From the NCBI GenBank assembly GCA_964017145.1, contig OZ024847.1, positions 3,348,001-3,412,000 on the forward strand: a stretch of 64,000 nt of DNA, given 5' to 3'. How positions within the stretch are numbered: the stretch's first letter is position 1; every line of letters starts with the position of its first letter. Positions 24,132 through 35,633 of the stretch are shown piece by piece. The notes beneath the pieces were generated by a model. The model was not told the origin of the DNA. It saw only the letters and a program-made list of their open reading frames with translations, and searched no databases. A program made the translations under genes and the position numbers. This DNA comes from Agrocybe praecox. Its lineage: Eukaryota > Basidiomycota > Agaricomycetes > Agaricales > Agrocybaceae.

Positions 24132-25877
24132 ATGGCTTTTCTACTCTACATCGGCTATCTCTTCTGTAAAGAGTCCGTTGGAGCTATACCGCTCAGCCCC
24201 ACCCATCTTGCAAGCAGAGCCCAAAATATGACATCGATTCTTCCGCCAGACATACTTCCAACAGACGCCCCTATCGTATGCGAACATTTTCGCTCGGAGC
24301 TAAGCATCATATGGAGCTGCCTTGCCACCATATTTGCTTGCTCATGGGTATCTGTTCATCCAAATATTCCAAGCGCCCAGCAGAGTCGATTTAAACTGGG
24401 CTTACGACGATTGGAACTAATGTTCTGGTCACTTATGGCACCAGAGCTTATAATTATGTGGGCAATGAGACAATGGTACGGCGCTCGACTGCTAAAAACC
24501 AGATACAGAGGTCTGTGGGTTACTGATTTTGTGATTATAAGACATCCTGACAAATAAATGTGCGCAGAGTACGGATGGACTATGGCCCATGGGCACTTTC
24601 TACAAATGGGTGGTTTTATGCTGTATGATCCAGAAACACAGCTTCCCAAACGCGTTCTCCTACACGACGACTTTGATCAGCTCCTTCGCCAACGAAAGAT
24701 CAAAATGCCCAGTACTACGAAGACAGACGTCACTGATCGAAGTAAAGCGGATGCTTTGTCTAAGACCGTTGTCGTGATCCAAACGGGATGGTTCATCGCA
24801 CATTGCATAGCTCGAGGCGTCCAAGGCCTAGTTGTGACGCAATTTGAGCTTATCACCCTCTCATTCGCTGCCCTCAACGGATTCATGTATTTTCTGTGGT
24901 GGGATAAACCACTCGACGTTAGAACTACTGTACCGGTGTACCTCTTCCAAAGTCCGACCACAAAGGTGTCCGAGGAAAATATCCATTGTTAGTAGCTTTA
25001 TTATATTTCTGCATCTCATATCATTGATTCTCTCGTTCTATAGATCAATCCAAAGAGAAAAAGAGGAAAGACACCAAAAAGAAAACAAGTAAGTATTAAT
25101 ATTACCAGCGATGAGCGCGCGCGAGTAATACAAGGAGGCTGGTGACTTCGCTTTGCAGCCGCAGAGGACATTGGTATGCAGATAAATAGCCCTGCTATCA
25201 GTGATCGCACTGTCCGCCGCGTGGATGCAAACGAAAAGATGAAGAATTCTTCTCAATCCTTTCGGCAATATTTGCTAGCAACTTGGGACCTCTTAGACTC
25301 CACCGCGGATGCGCTGAATAAGATTCAATCAAGGTGGCCCCTCGTATTTGGATGGGGAATATACCCGAGGCTGATCGACATGTCTGTCTTCTCGGAGGAG
25401 AAAATTCGGCCCAATCAAACACATGTCAGGAATTTTTATGCCCTACACGACAGCGATGCCGATTGGGACTGGCAAGAACTCAAAACAGTAACAATCACCG
25501 CAGTCCTTGGTGTCGTCTTTGGATCAATTCACTGCATCGGCTGGTTCTTTCACTTCCCTAGCAGGGCCCAACAGATTGTCTGGCAAGTCTCCTGTGTCAT
25601 CATCATTTGGGTCGCGCTCACGGGATTTATCATCCCTCCAACGTGTATTTTATGCATGTTTTGCGGAGATAAACTGGGAATTTCCCGTGGCAGTAAAATA
25701 TCTCAATTTTCAAGAAAGGCTGCCATCTATGTCTTGATCCTCGGTTTCTTTACTTTACCACCTATATATGCCTTGGCAAGGACTGTTCTTATGGTTGAAG
25801 CATTCATGGCGCTTCGTGATATCCCGTCTCGAGCCCTTGTTGAAGTTGACTGGCTTTCTTTCATACCACATATTTAA
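24132..25877 (+). CDS. TIFAC-family multipass membrane protein 2
   Basis: Four exons (24132-24510, 24568-24987, 25044-25088, 25159-25877), all introns in phase 1, give 520 aa. The start at 24132 is preferred over an in-frame ATG at 24027 because it opens with a signal-like hydrophobic run as in the paralogues and follows a TATA-like element. Conserved motifs are as in TIFAC protein 1: T-I-F-A-C-S-W, H-P-N-I-P, H-G-H-F-L-Q-M-G-G-F, D-R-S-K-A-D, W-W-D-K-P-L-D-V, G-S-I-H-C-I-G-W and the end F-I-P-H-I. Exon 3 is only 45 bp and Lys-rich, marking the variable loop. It shares with TIFAC protein 3 the extra segment Y-L-L-A-T-W-x-L-L. The exon 4 acceptor could be 6 bp further on. Confidence 0.83.
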
Positions 25878-26924
25878 TATAGTGCTGGACCACTTAGTTA
25901 GAACGGCATGTAGGCTTCTTAGTAAGGCATCGAACATTTATTCGTTTGAAATTCGAAGGCATAACCGGGGAATTCCGGCCGAGCACGGCATATGAAGTGA
26001 TCATTGTACCCAACGTTGGCGCCGGCGCTGGCGGCTGACTTATTTTTCGACGCAATCGAAGTTTTCAAATTATCTTTTCTCTGGTCATATTACGGTACGC
26101 AGTATCGTTGAATTGGAAAAGATCCGAACCCGAAATGCATAGAAATAGACAGAACTTGAAGACCGCTTATATAATATTTCCTCACAAAAAAGCATAAAGA
26201 TGTCGGTCCGTACTTGAGTCTGTAGTAGGCAAAGATCAAGTGGAAATTTGTCGGTGAGAAGGATGCGCCTCTGTCACGGTATACACGACTTGATCTTCTC
26301 AGTAGGACTTAACGTTTACCCGTTTGATCGGCCTCAAAGATGCTGAGCGCTAACTGGGAGCGCTTAGCGCTTGCATAATGTCATGAGACGTGTCATACGT
26401 CTGAAAGATGTAAGGAACGGGGAATTCTTGGGCAGAAAAAGCTCACCGTGTATCTAAAATAACTACATTCAACACTTCGGAGAATTACAATATTAATAAA
26501 CATACACGTGTAGGTCCGTCGAACGGGCTGAATGTCTTCATTATACTGCCCCTACATCCTCCTGTCTGTCTAACACATGTCCAGTATTATTATGTTCGAT
26601 CAAAAGTGAAATTATTAGGGGAAGGTTCTACCTCTGCCTCAGAATACTTGGAGATTACTATTCATCCTTTTATCGGCTGAGAGCATCAATGGATAGGCAT
26701 TGACATACCACATTTCACTGTGTATTTTAAACGCGCGAAGGGTCCCGCTGCAGTACCCTTAGAAAAGCTTCTGGAATAGGAAGGCTATTCACATCCTGGA
26801 CTTCTTTTGTCACTATCAAAAGCACTTATGCGCATGCCAAAGACTGCGTGTTTGATCATTTCCATCATGGGCTTTCTCTTAAAACGAGTCTTAACATCGG
26901 TGTGATACTACTTTCTCGGACACA
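25878..26924. other. Intergenic spacer
   Basis: About 1 kb with no credible open frame, RNA gene or clear repeat. Confidence 0.5.
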
Positions 26925-28731
26925 ATGATCTTCCTTCTCTACGTCCTCCACCTTATCCTCCAAAGTTTCTCAAAGGCCAGTCCCCTATCCGCGATCTCAA
27001 TCGCCGGGGAATGGGATGCATCCAGAACATTAAGTAACGCAGCCCAGGATACGCCGACATGCCAGCATATTCGGACAGAATGGGACATAATATGGAGTTG
27101 CCTTGCCACAATATTCGCTTGCTCCTGGGTGTCGATCCATCCAAATATTCCTAACGCGGATGAGGGCTGGTTCAAGAAAGCAATGCGGCGAGTGGAGCTT
27201 ATGCTATGGTCTGTTACAGCGCCGGAGCTTATCATCATGTGGGCGATGAGACAGTGGTACGGAGCTCGATTGCTGCAGGAGAAATACAAGGGTAATTATT
27301 ACAATTATTATACAAAAAAAGAAACTGATACTCCTACTTATCATTCAGCCTATGGATGGACGATGGCACATGGCCACTTCCTCCAAATGGGGGGTTTCAT
27401 GCTATACGAATCCGATGGAGACAAGCCCACCCGCGTACTTCTCCATGACGAGTTTGCTGAGTTGCTCGACAAAAAACGCATTAAAATGCCTAGGACCTCG
27501 AGAACGGACATCTTCGATCGGAGCAAGGCAGACGCCTTATCAAAGACCATCGTCATCCTTCAGACAGGGTGGTTCATTGCGCATTGCGTGGCCCGTGGGG
27601 TCCAGGGATTGGTTGTAACCCAGTTCGAACTAATCACTCTCTCCTTCGCGGCCTTGAATGGATTCATGTACTTCCTGTGGTGGGATAAGCCACTGGACGT
27701 ATGCACTGCCGTAGAAGTTCATTTATCGAATACACCGAGCGACAAATCGAAGGATGGGGTTGAGGAAATTCATGGTGGGCGGCCTTCAATTCCGAAATTA
27801 CATTGTCTGACGTTTCTATTTCGAAGACGTGAAAATTGTATTGAGCCCCATAGAAGCTACCACTCAGACTCTGGGAAACACAGCAGCACGGAGCCCTGGG
27901 GAATCAAAAGAAATAGGTAAGAACGCTGAATAAACATTATTATGACACTACGAGGCACAAGCGCTCACCTTTCTTAAAGAAGAACAGGGTTTGTACCTGC
28001 CAGAAATTGCGACGGAAAAAGAAGATCCACCCTTTCCCGCAGAGAGTAAAAGACCGAAAAATTATCGTCTGAACACTCCAGACAAAATAAAAGCTTGCCA
28101 GGACTTGGATTCCACACACCTCTATTTGTTGGCCACATGGGAACTCCTAAACACTACCGCACGGACATTAAACAAATTTTTGTCCGAATGGCCTCTTTTG
28201 TTTGGGTGGGGATTATATCCAAGGTTGATCGACATGTCTGTCTTTGCCGAAGAAAAAATTGAACGAGGCCGGATGAAAGTTGGGTCTTTTTATGCTCTAC
28301 ACGACGACGATTCAGATTGGGAGTGGCAGGAACTCAAAACAGTCGCCATTACCGCCAGTATCGGAGTCATATTCGGTGCGATTCATTGCATCGGTTGGTC
28401 CTTCAATTTCCCCACGCAAACGCAGCAAGTTATGTGGAGAATATGTTCGGTAATCATCATCGGGGTTGCGATTGCAGGTTTCCTTATTCCTCCTGTCGGG
28501 ATGCTATTCATACTTTGCACGAACAAGCTAGGCATTGCCGAGGGGGACAAGAGGTTCAAGTTCTTGACAAAAATGGCCAACGTGTGTTTGATCATCGGGT
28601 TCTTCATTCTACCACCCATATACGCAGGCGCTAGAATTGTGCTCATGATTGAGGCCTTCATTGCTCTTCATCACATACCGACACGAGCGTTCGCCGAGGT
28701 CGAGTGGCTTTTATTCATACCGCATATCTGA
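26925..28731 (+). CDS. TIFAC-family multipass membrane protein 3
   Basis: Four exons (26925-27291, 27349-27774, 27827-27916, 27980-28731), all introns in phase 1, give 544 aa. The first intron is 57 bp without a stop, so a naive reading runs straight through it. Splicing is supported by the paralogues, which join K-Y-K/R-Y-R directly to the Y-G-W-T motif. All family motifs are intact, including H-G-H-F-L-Q-M-G-G-F, D-R-S-K-A-D, W-W-D-K-P-L-D-V, G-A-I-H-C-I-G-W followed by W-R-I-C-S, and the end F-I-P-H-I. It is closest to TIFAC protein 2, so these two look like the most recent duplication. Confidence 0.85.
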
Positions 28732-29757
28732 TCTATAATTTTGATAATAGGAACGTCAGTAGTACGGGTGCGTACTCCTACCTAAACATCTAGAGAATTC
28801 ATTGACATACCTAACCCATAGTAGAATATTCAATGTTTAGTTACTCCCGATCCTCTTAGCGCCGGCCGCCCATTTACACTGTACTATATGTGAATCGACG
28901 TGCTTTATACTTTTTCTGTGAAAATATATATTCATAATATCATAACAACACGTACTTAAAGCTCATCTTCTCAGGAAATCATGAAAGTAGAATGACAAAG
29001 GCGATGCAAGTTTGAAATTTGAAATTATGTTCTTATTCGGCTGAATTCGGTAACCCACACGTGACTCATGTTGCATTTTTCGGATCTCCGCTTTATTCTA
29101 AGGTCTCGTTTTAACCTTTCTAGGGTCTCGTCTTAACTTTTCTAAGGTCTCGTTTCAACCTGACGAAAAATTGCTCCAAGTTATTACCCGATCACGCGTT
29201 AAAACCGGCGGTTACGTGTTTTGCTGGTCATAGTCATCCAATTTTAAACGCGTAAGTAGCGTTGGCCTATATGTTTTTTTCCGTTTTAAATTCGCTCTAA
29301 TACCTCTTTAAAGAGTTGAATGTTAGTTCTCTGCGTAATAACAGATGAGGACAACTTGGCACAAGAATTCTATCGTTCGCAACGGAAAGGACTCTTTCCA
29401 GGTTGTTGCGGTCGCAATAATACGCACAGTCAAATGACGACGCAAAACTAAGGAAACAGCAATTCGAGTTAATCTCCGAAGTCAGGCGAATAAAATTGCA
29501 AGTGGCTGTGATTCTACAGATCATCGACTGACAGCCTCGAGGCCATCGTGCTCCAGGTAAGGATACCTTATGTGAAGCTACACTGTTTACGGTCACTTTG
29601 TGCGCAGCTGGTGGCCACAAACCACCACTTATGGCTTCATTGGCCGCCGTGGTTCCTCGTGGACTCTATAAATTCTCTTCGTTCGCAATCAACATGTTGC
29701 CAAACCTCATCGAAGAATATTTAAACTTACTTCTGTTCGAAACAAAACTGGCTGAGA
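28732..29757. other. Intergenic spacer with a short tandem repeat
   Basis: No gene. It contains the 22-bp tandem repeat at 29096-29161. The last 100 bp are probably the promoter and 5' leader of the downstream disordered protein gene (TCTATAAATT near 29665). Confidence 0.5.
29096..29161. repeat. Three tandem 22-bp repeats
   Basis: Three head-to-tail units with consensus TTCTAAGGTCTCG followed by TTTTAACCT, each exactly 22 bp with 2-4 substitutions. They lie in intergenic DNA about 600 bp before the next gene. Confidence 0.85.
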
Positions 29758-31875
29758 ATGGCTGCTCACTATGATCATACTCGCCCAAATCCAAATTTTT
29801 ATCCCAGAAATTCTCACTATTCTGCTAACGGCGTCGCACCGAGCACTTATTCATGGATAAACAACGCCCAAGCAGGTCCATCTCCATTACCACCTCCTCG
29901 ACCACATCCAAGTGGAAGGCCGCTGCCCAGTCATCCTCTACAGAGGCAGCTCCATCTCGTTGACCATGACGAAAAACCTCTGAAGCCAGACATCAAGAAA
30001 TACCTCGCCGATGAACCTCCTGGAGTTCCGAAGCCACCGCCGAGTGTACAGAAAAAGAAAACTTTGGTTGGAGGCTTGGTCAAAGGAATTCGAAAGCTGC
30101 CAAAAGTTGTATTTGGGCATGGACAAGCAAATAAAGCTTCGAGTCGTCAAGAAATATTGCAAAACGACATTACTTCAACCAACACCCTTCCTCTGTACAC
30201 GTCAAATCCCGCTACCCCAGTCACAAGTTTTGGACAAGCCCAGTATTACAGGCAGCCTATGGTTCTATCCAGACCAAGTGTTCAAGAATCAAGAACTCCT
30301 CCACCCGAGGTTCTGCGGGTCGACGACACGAATCCGATCATTACAGTATCCCAATACGAAGACCGAGCACCAACCCCGAATGCATCCAACGAAGGTTACC
30401 GTGGCACTCCTGCAGATAGGACAACTGTAATGGTATACACGAACAGCCACGACCACGAGATGGAACCTCGTTCGCATGCAGTGGCTCCTATAACACGACA
30501 ATCTAGCAGTCCCGGACTGTCTTATGCCAGCTCCGATCCTCCCGCCGCCCTTCGACCTGCATCTATGCATAGCACACATACAATCATCCCTCCTATCATA
30601 ATTCCTCAACCTCAACGTGTTCAAGTACCCGGTTCGGGACCCCGCGTTTCTTATGCATCTCAGGCTACGATGCCTGCTCGAGATTCGACACCTCACTCCC
30701 TAATACCAGGAGCATTTCCCGGATCATCACCCCCATTACAAGATCAATCTTTACCTCAACCTGCCCCGAACAACAACGTTCCTGCAGGGACTACTACGCC
30801 CCCACCTCCCGAAGCGGTGCAATCCCCGGTCAGCATACATCCGGAGCACAGTGCAGATTATCGGAAGATGACTTTCTCGCCGCCCACCTCACATATGACG
30901 ATGACAACTACGACGACGTCGTACGAACCTTCGTTCTCTTCGGAGTTGAACCCCGTGGAGAAATTCTTCAAGACATTATATAACATGCCTTGGATATCAA
31001 ACGCTCGTGTTACGGTGGATTACACACCTGGTGAAGGTATGGGTAAGATGAAGAAGAAAAAGTCGAAGCCAGCCACATCATGGTATCGTACTATGGCCAC
31101 GAGGCGAAGTAGTGCCAGTCTCGATCTCTTGAGCAATGGAACTGCAACTTCTCGAAGGACAAGTTTGAGTGCGAGCATTGCGTTGGCGTTTGGTTCACCT
31201 CTTACCGGGTCAAGGAAACCTTTATCAGAAGTTACGGGAAGTCTGCAACATAAATCATCGCGACATGGCCATAGCTCCCCTCGCCATCGTCACCGCCAGC
31301 ATCATCGTCACCATGGCCGTAGTGGGCATCGAAGACGAAGACGTGATACGGCCACGACGACTGACACGGAATATAAGACTGCCGATGAAATGAGCATGAA
31401 GCCTATCTCGAGTCCGATGATTCCGCCCCCTTACCCATTCCAGTTTTCATATCCATACCCATCATTTTCAGGGTTCCCTACCATAGCCGTCCCTGCACCT
31501 GCTACCAGCCTGCAAGAGCAGCAGCAGCAGCAGCAACAACAAGGAGCTACATCCAGCAACCAATTTCCTCACGGCGACCCAGCTGCTTCGCCGCGCGGCC
31601 AAAGAACAGAACTGCAACCTGTAATCTATGCTCCAGCTGGCTATACACCATATCATCAGATGGTGGCTCACCCGCAGATGTACATGTTCCATCCTGCGAC
31701 AGCAGCAAGTATGTCTCCGACGCAAATCCCATCGATCACCTCAGCCACACCTCCTGGAGGAACTAATTTTGGACCTGCCGTCGACAACATGGCTGGCGGG
31801 CAGAGCCAAATTGCTCAGCAGCATCAACCATCGCTGGCGCTTGGCGTCCAGAAGATACCTGGTTCATTTGTATGA
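29758..31875 (+). CDS. Large disordered Pro/Ser/Thr-rich protein with His/Arg and Gln tracts
   Basis: One uninterrupted exon encodes 705 aa. The N-terminal ~90 aa are Pro/His-rich. Around residues 97-120 lies a compact basic motif with K-K-K-T-L-V-G-G-L-V-K-G-I-R-K-L-P. A second ordered-looking block at about 400-445 contains N-P-V-E-K-F-F-K-T-L-Y-N-M-P-W. About 495-545 is His/Arg-rich and about 585-597 is a glutamine run coded by CAG/CAA. The rest is low complexity. No enzyme domain, signal peptide or membrane helix is visible. The two short motifs may be peptide-binding or membrane-contact sites; function is unknown. The lack of introns over 2.1 kb is unusual for this window. Confidence 0.8.
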   Translation: MAAHYDHTRPNPNFYPRNSHYSANGVAPSTYSWINNAQAGPSPLPPPRPHPSGRPLPSHPLQRQLHLVDHDEKPLKPDIKKYLADEPPGVPKPPPSVQKKKTLVGGLVKGIRKLPKVVFGHGQANKASSRQEILQNDITSTNTLPLYTSNPATPVTSFGQAQYYRQPMVLSRPSVQESRTPPPEVLRVDDTNPIITVSQYEDRAPTPNASNEGYRGTPADRTTVMVYTNSHDHEMEPRSHAVAPITRQSSSPGLSYASSDPPAALRPASMHSTHTIIPPIIIPQPQRVQVPGSGPRVSYASQATMPARDSTPHSLIPGAFPGSSPPLQDQSLPQPAPNNNVPAGTTTPPPPEAVQSPVSIHPEHSADYRKMTFSPPTSHMTMTTTTTSYEPSFSSELNPVEKFFKTLYNMPWISNARVTVDYTPGEGMGKMKKKKSKPATSWYRTMATRRSSASLDLLSNGTATSRRTSLSASIALAFGSPLTGSRKPLSEVTGSLQHKSSRHGHSSPRHRHRQHHRHHGRSGHRRRRRDTATTTDTEYKTADEMSMKPISSPMIPPPYPFQFSYPYPSFSGFPTIAVPAPATSLQEQQQQQQQQGATSSNQFPHGDPAASPRGQRTELQPVIYAPAGYTPYHQMVAHPQMYMFHPATAASMSPTQIPSITSATPPGGTNFGPAVDNMAGGQSQIAQQHQPSLALGVQKIPGSFV

Positions 31876-32321
31876 TTGATGTCGTCAATTCGCTTGCACT
31901 TTGAGATGGATCCTCTGTATTCTTTCCAGAAAAGATATAGAGGTTAATTTTATCACAATATTTTGAAAGTGTGATACGCACTTATCGTATTTTCCATTCT
32001 TTGTACACGCTTCGTGCCCAGAGCTAAATCATCTCTGTCTGGTCTCTCTCTTCATGTTAAATAATATTCGCAGTTCGGCATCTGTCTCACGTCAGACTTC
32101 TTATCAATCGCAAATTGCTGGGGCAATGTTATACTTAATCACAATACATATAATGAAAGTACTATGTTTATCTATCAAAATGATGAGTACATATTAGGAA
32201 AACGCATATTGATATCATATGGGTACTAGGGCATCATAAATTTCCCGTCACTCTTCGTACTTGTAAGCGGTCGTTAAGAAGAGTGAATTGGAGGACTTAT
32301 GCCCCAGCTTTTTCTCTGACC
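31876..32321. other. Intergenic spacer
   Basis: AT-rich, no gene seen. Confidence 0.5.
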
Positions 32322-33653
32322 ATGCTGGCCATACCCGATTCTAGTATATCCTCTCCTCTCGCTTTTCTTCCTCCGGAGCTGGCCCATCAAGTCAATGTAG
32401 CGACTTTTATTCATGTCGGGACAACGACGGTGCGTCTGGAGTACAACGTGCCAACGTAACCACCACTTATTTTGCGATAACTCACAGGTTTTAATATGGG
32501 ACATTATCAATAACTTGCGCAACGATTACAGAATCGTGTTCTACTATAAAGCTGGACTACAGACCATCATTTACTTTATTACAAGGTGAGAAACCTGAAT
32601 TCATGGATGGGAATCGGACGTTGACGGATCCCTGGTCAGAATCTTATTGCTGATTTATGCCCTTGGTCGTACGGCTCTCTTGAGTTCGTTTTCCCCAGAA
32701 AGGTGCAAGACCGGTACACAAGAGTACTGACTTTGCATTCAACAGCGACACCCGTACCGGATTGCGGAAAGTTTGAAATGGTGCTGAGCGCCTTTTTGAG
32801 TGCCTTCGTTGCTGGTACAACGTTATCATTCTATCTTCGCGTCTATGCCCTCTACCCCGGCAATATACCTGTCAAAGCGTTTTTTGGCGTGCTATGGTTG
32901 GCTATAGTGGGCATGTCAGTCACGTTTACTCAGTCATTTACTGCAACGCACCTCGACCCAACACGATACTGCATCGAAGATGTGAAAGGCCACTTCCTGG
33001 GACCTACAGCCATTATTTTGCTATTAAGTGATTCCTTGACATACATAGCAGTCACGTATAGATTATACAGACTCTTCCTCGATTCCGATTCCAGCAGGGA
33101 ACAAAGGATGAGGCTGGTCGTCTTCGGGACTTCCCTACCCATATTTTGGAAAGTGGTACTGCTAGACAGTCAACTATACTTTATGTGAGTTTTTACATAC
33201 GGGTTCCGTTGAGAGGTAGCTCACCAGTGCTCTTGGCTCCAAAGGGTCAATGTTATCACGAAGGTGGTTATAGTCTTTACCATCCATCTTTGCAAAGCTC
33301 CAATGAGCATCATGTTCTTCATTTGCCATCTCGTACTCGCCAACATTCTTTCTGGGCGCATTTTCCGAACTATAAAAATGGACTACGATCGGACAGATGG
33401 GCCTCCATCGACGGAGATCAGGACGTCCTTGAGGTTTGCAGCAAATTCTATGTCGCGTGTGCAGACCCAGCCCACTTTCTCTTCACGAGACGTTGGAGAG
33501 TTAGAAAGCGTCGATAGTCGAATAGAAAAAGGCAGCTTCCAAAACTGCTCGAGGTTAGAAGTATCTCTTGGTGAAAGTATAGAAGCGAAGTGGAGGGATT
33601 CTGTCGACGAGTCTGCTAAGGAGAGAGCCTTACATCCGAGTCACCTTTTATAA
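32322..33653 (+). CDS. Polytopic (7TM-like) membrane protein, copy B
   Basis: Five exons (32322-32429, 32488-32585, 32640-32683, 32746-33184, 33245-33653) give 365 aa. Exons 2, 3 and 4 (98, 44, 439 bp) equal those of copy A and copy C. Landmarks are V-L-I-W-D-I, Y-A-L-G-R-T, F-Y-L-R-V-Y-A-L-Y, T-Q-S-F-T-A and C-H-L-V-L-A-N-I-L-S-G-R-I-F. The C-terminal tail (about 100 aa) is hydrophilic with many Ser, Arg and Glu, so it is probably cytosolic. Copies A and B share the same seventh-helix and tail start, which makes B the best reference for judging the altered end of copy C. Function is unknown. Confidence 0.87.
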
Positions 33654-35633
33654 CTCAATGCGTTTGGTTTCGTTCCTTATTGTAAAGGTGCATTCAGCGA
33701 AGAATTCCTTGTTAAGTAATTTACTTACATTTGTAACACGCAACACAAGCCTGGAGACTAGTCGCACATTAAATAAACGTTGAAACTTGGAATTGGAGAA
33801 GAATTTCTGGTTCTGAGATCGCAGACCTCATGACGAGGATGAGCTGTAACGCGGTAGCATATGACTGTCGGACATTTTGCAGCGGACAGGCGATGGAATG
33901 ACAGGTATGTCGCCCTGTAATTGGAGGTTGGTTAGGGGGCCAAGCGGAGTCTAAAGGTGTAAGCGGAGTCTACATTGTAAAATGTAAGGTCCGCCGCAGG
34001 GAGAAGGAAGGCTCGCTGCGCCATCCTAGCTGGGCGACTCAGGCTGCTTGAGCGTGTTGGTGTTGGGTGTTTGTCAGAGAATCAGCGAACTCTATTTGAA
34101 CTCGATAATATTATGTATGTTTTTAATATTTATATGGGCCCACCAGGCCACTGGTGACGCGGACGCGTTACGGACGTGATGGATCATGGAGTCAGAATTG
34201 AGCCAACTCAGAGCTGTGAAAATACGTATAACAGGTGCGAACCGTGCTTTTTTGTATAATATAGGTAGAATATGAGATTCCTGATGGATCTTTGAAGTAA
34301 AAATGTAAGTATATGTTGATGGACGTAGCAGCAGACAAGACACGCGATGATGCAAGTGGATTGAGCGATAAAGACTACGAGGACAGACGATCTGGTATGT
34401 ACGAGGAGGCGTGGCTGTGTCCGGCGATACCCGAGGTCGGTCACCAATGGACCTTCGTCCAACAGTATAACGAGAATCTGCAAAGAAATTTGAAAGAAAT
34501 AGCAGATGCAAAAAGCCAACAGTCAGAATTTGCGTACGCAAACTTTGGCTTTGTTTGTTCGGGGGAAATGCACGGCCAGACCCCTCATGCCTCTGAATTG
34601 CTCGCTTCGCTCGCAATAATACCCAAGGGGCAAAAGGCCTTAATCGTCAAACAAGCGCGACGAGTGTAACTAAGTACCTGTATATTGTATTTTTATAAAC
34701 TAAGGCTCAAAACCTAATTTTTAAACCTATGAGTGCAAAAAGGTGACGTACAGAGAGGCTTACTCATCCGATAAGTTTTGGACTTATGACTCAACCTAGA
34801 ATACATATGTATCCAGTTCCCTTCAGAGAATAGGTCCCGAGCTTCTGTTTGATATTTCCCATATAATTTAAGCTCCCTGATGATCTTTCACACAACTAGT
34901 AAAGCTTTTGATCTATCGGAACTATGCGCAGTCAAGCTAGTCAATACTAGTTATTGGCCACAGTTGTGTACTTGGGTAAAGAACCATGTTCGTTACATGG
35001 AGACGAAGGCCCGCCTGACACCTCGTATTCTGTTCTGAAATGAGTACCTGTGCCTAGGCCGTCAAAGTGAAGTTAGCAGATATGCAAGATAAAATCTACA
35101 TACTCCGTACGATCTGTACTCACTGACGACCAGCTGCCACCAACATCATGCATAATAGAGGACTCAATGGGACAGAAAATTACGCTAAAATATATAACAG
35201 AAAAAAGTGATATTATTTAGTATTTGAGTTTGTCAAGCAAGATAGAAATAGTATCACCATGCCTTATATGATAGTCTGCTATCTCCTACACATGGGTTTT
35301 TTGGAGCGTCTATATAAACTTTTGTCTATGTACAGCTCTGTAAGGGCCACATGCCGAAGGGTCAACCGGGGTTGTGCCGATGGATAATCGACCTTTCGGA
35401 AGTCAACGGTTGGTCAACGGCTTTTTTATTACGGCCTGAAGAGTACAGGGGTTATTCTAGGACATCTTTTGCGAAATAAAAATTGACAGAACTAATCATT
35501 CAATTTGAATCTGTCTTCTTGTCCCAAAAAGGCGCCTGTCGCATTTCTAAATATAGGAACTCGGTACTATCGCATTTAAAAAGCCAAATCACCTAGCGCT
35601 GTTTTCAAAACTCCCCATTTATTGCGCGTAGGA
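33654..35633. other. Long intergenic region
   Basis: About 2 kb between 7TM-like copies B and C. It holds one weakly supported open frame (34313-34669) and an imperfect direct repeat of TAAGCGGAGTCTA at about 33938-33973. Nothing else is recognised. Confidence 0.45.
34313..34669 (+). CDS. Doubtful hypothetical protein, 118 aa
   Basis: A single open frame without recognisable domain, signal peptide or helix. The only hint of coding is a faint likeness of its end (A-L-I-V-K-Q-A-R-R-V) to a frame at 14277-14465. A longer minus-strand frame (34092-34616) overlaps it and is equally unsupported. Either or neither may be real. Confidence 0.2.
   Translation: MLMDVAADKTRDDASGLSDKDYEDRRSGMYEEAWLCPAIPEVGHQWTFVQQYNENLQRNLKEIADAKSQQSEFAYANFGFVCSGEMHGQTPHASELLASLAIIPKGQKALIVKQARRV

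Noticed and set aside
34092..34616. 174-codon minus-strand frame
   Set aside because: Overlaps another unsupported frame on the plus strand and shows no domain or conserved pattern.
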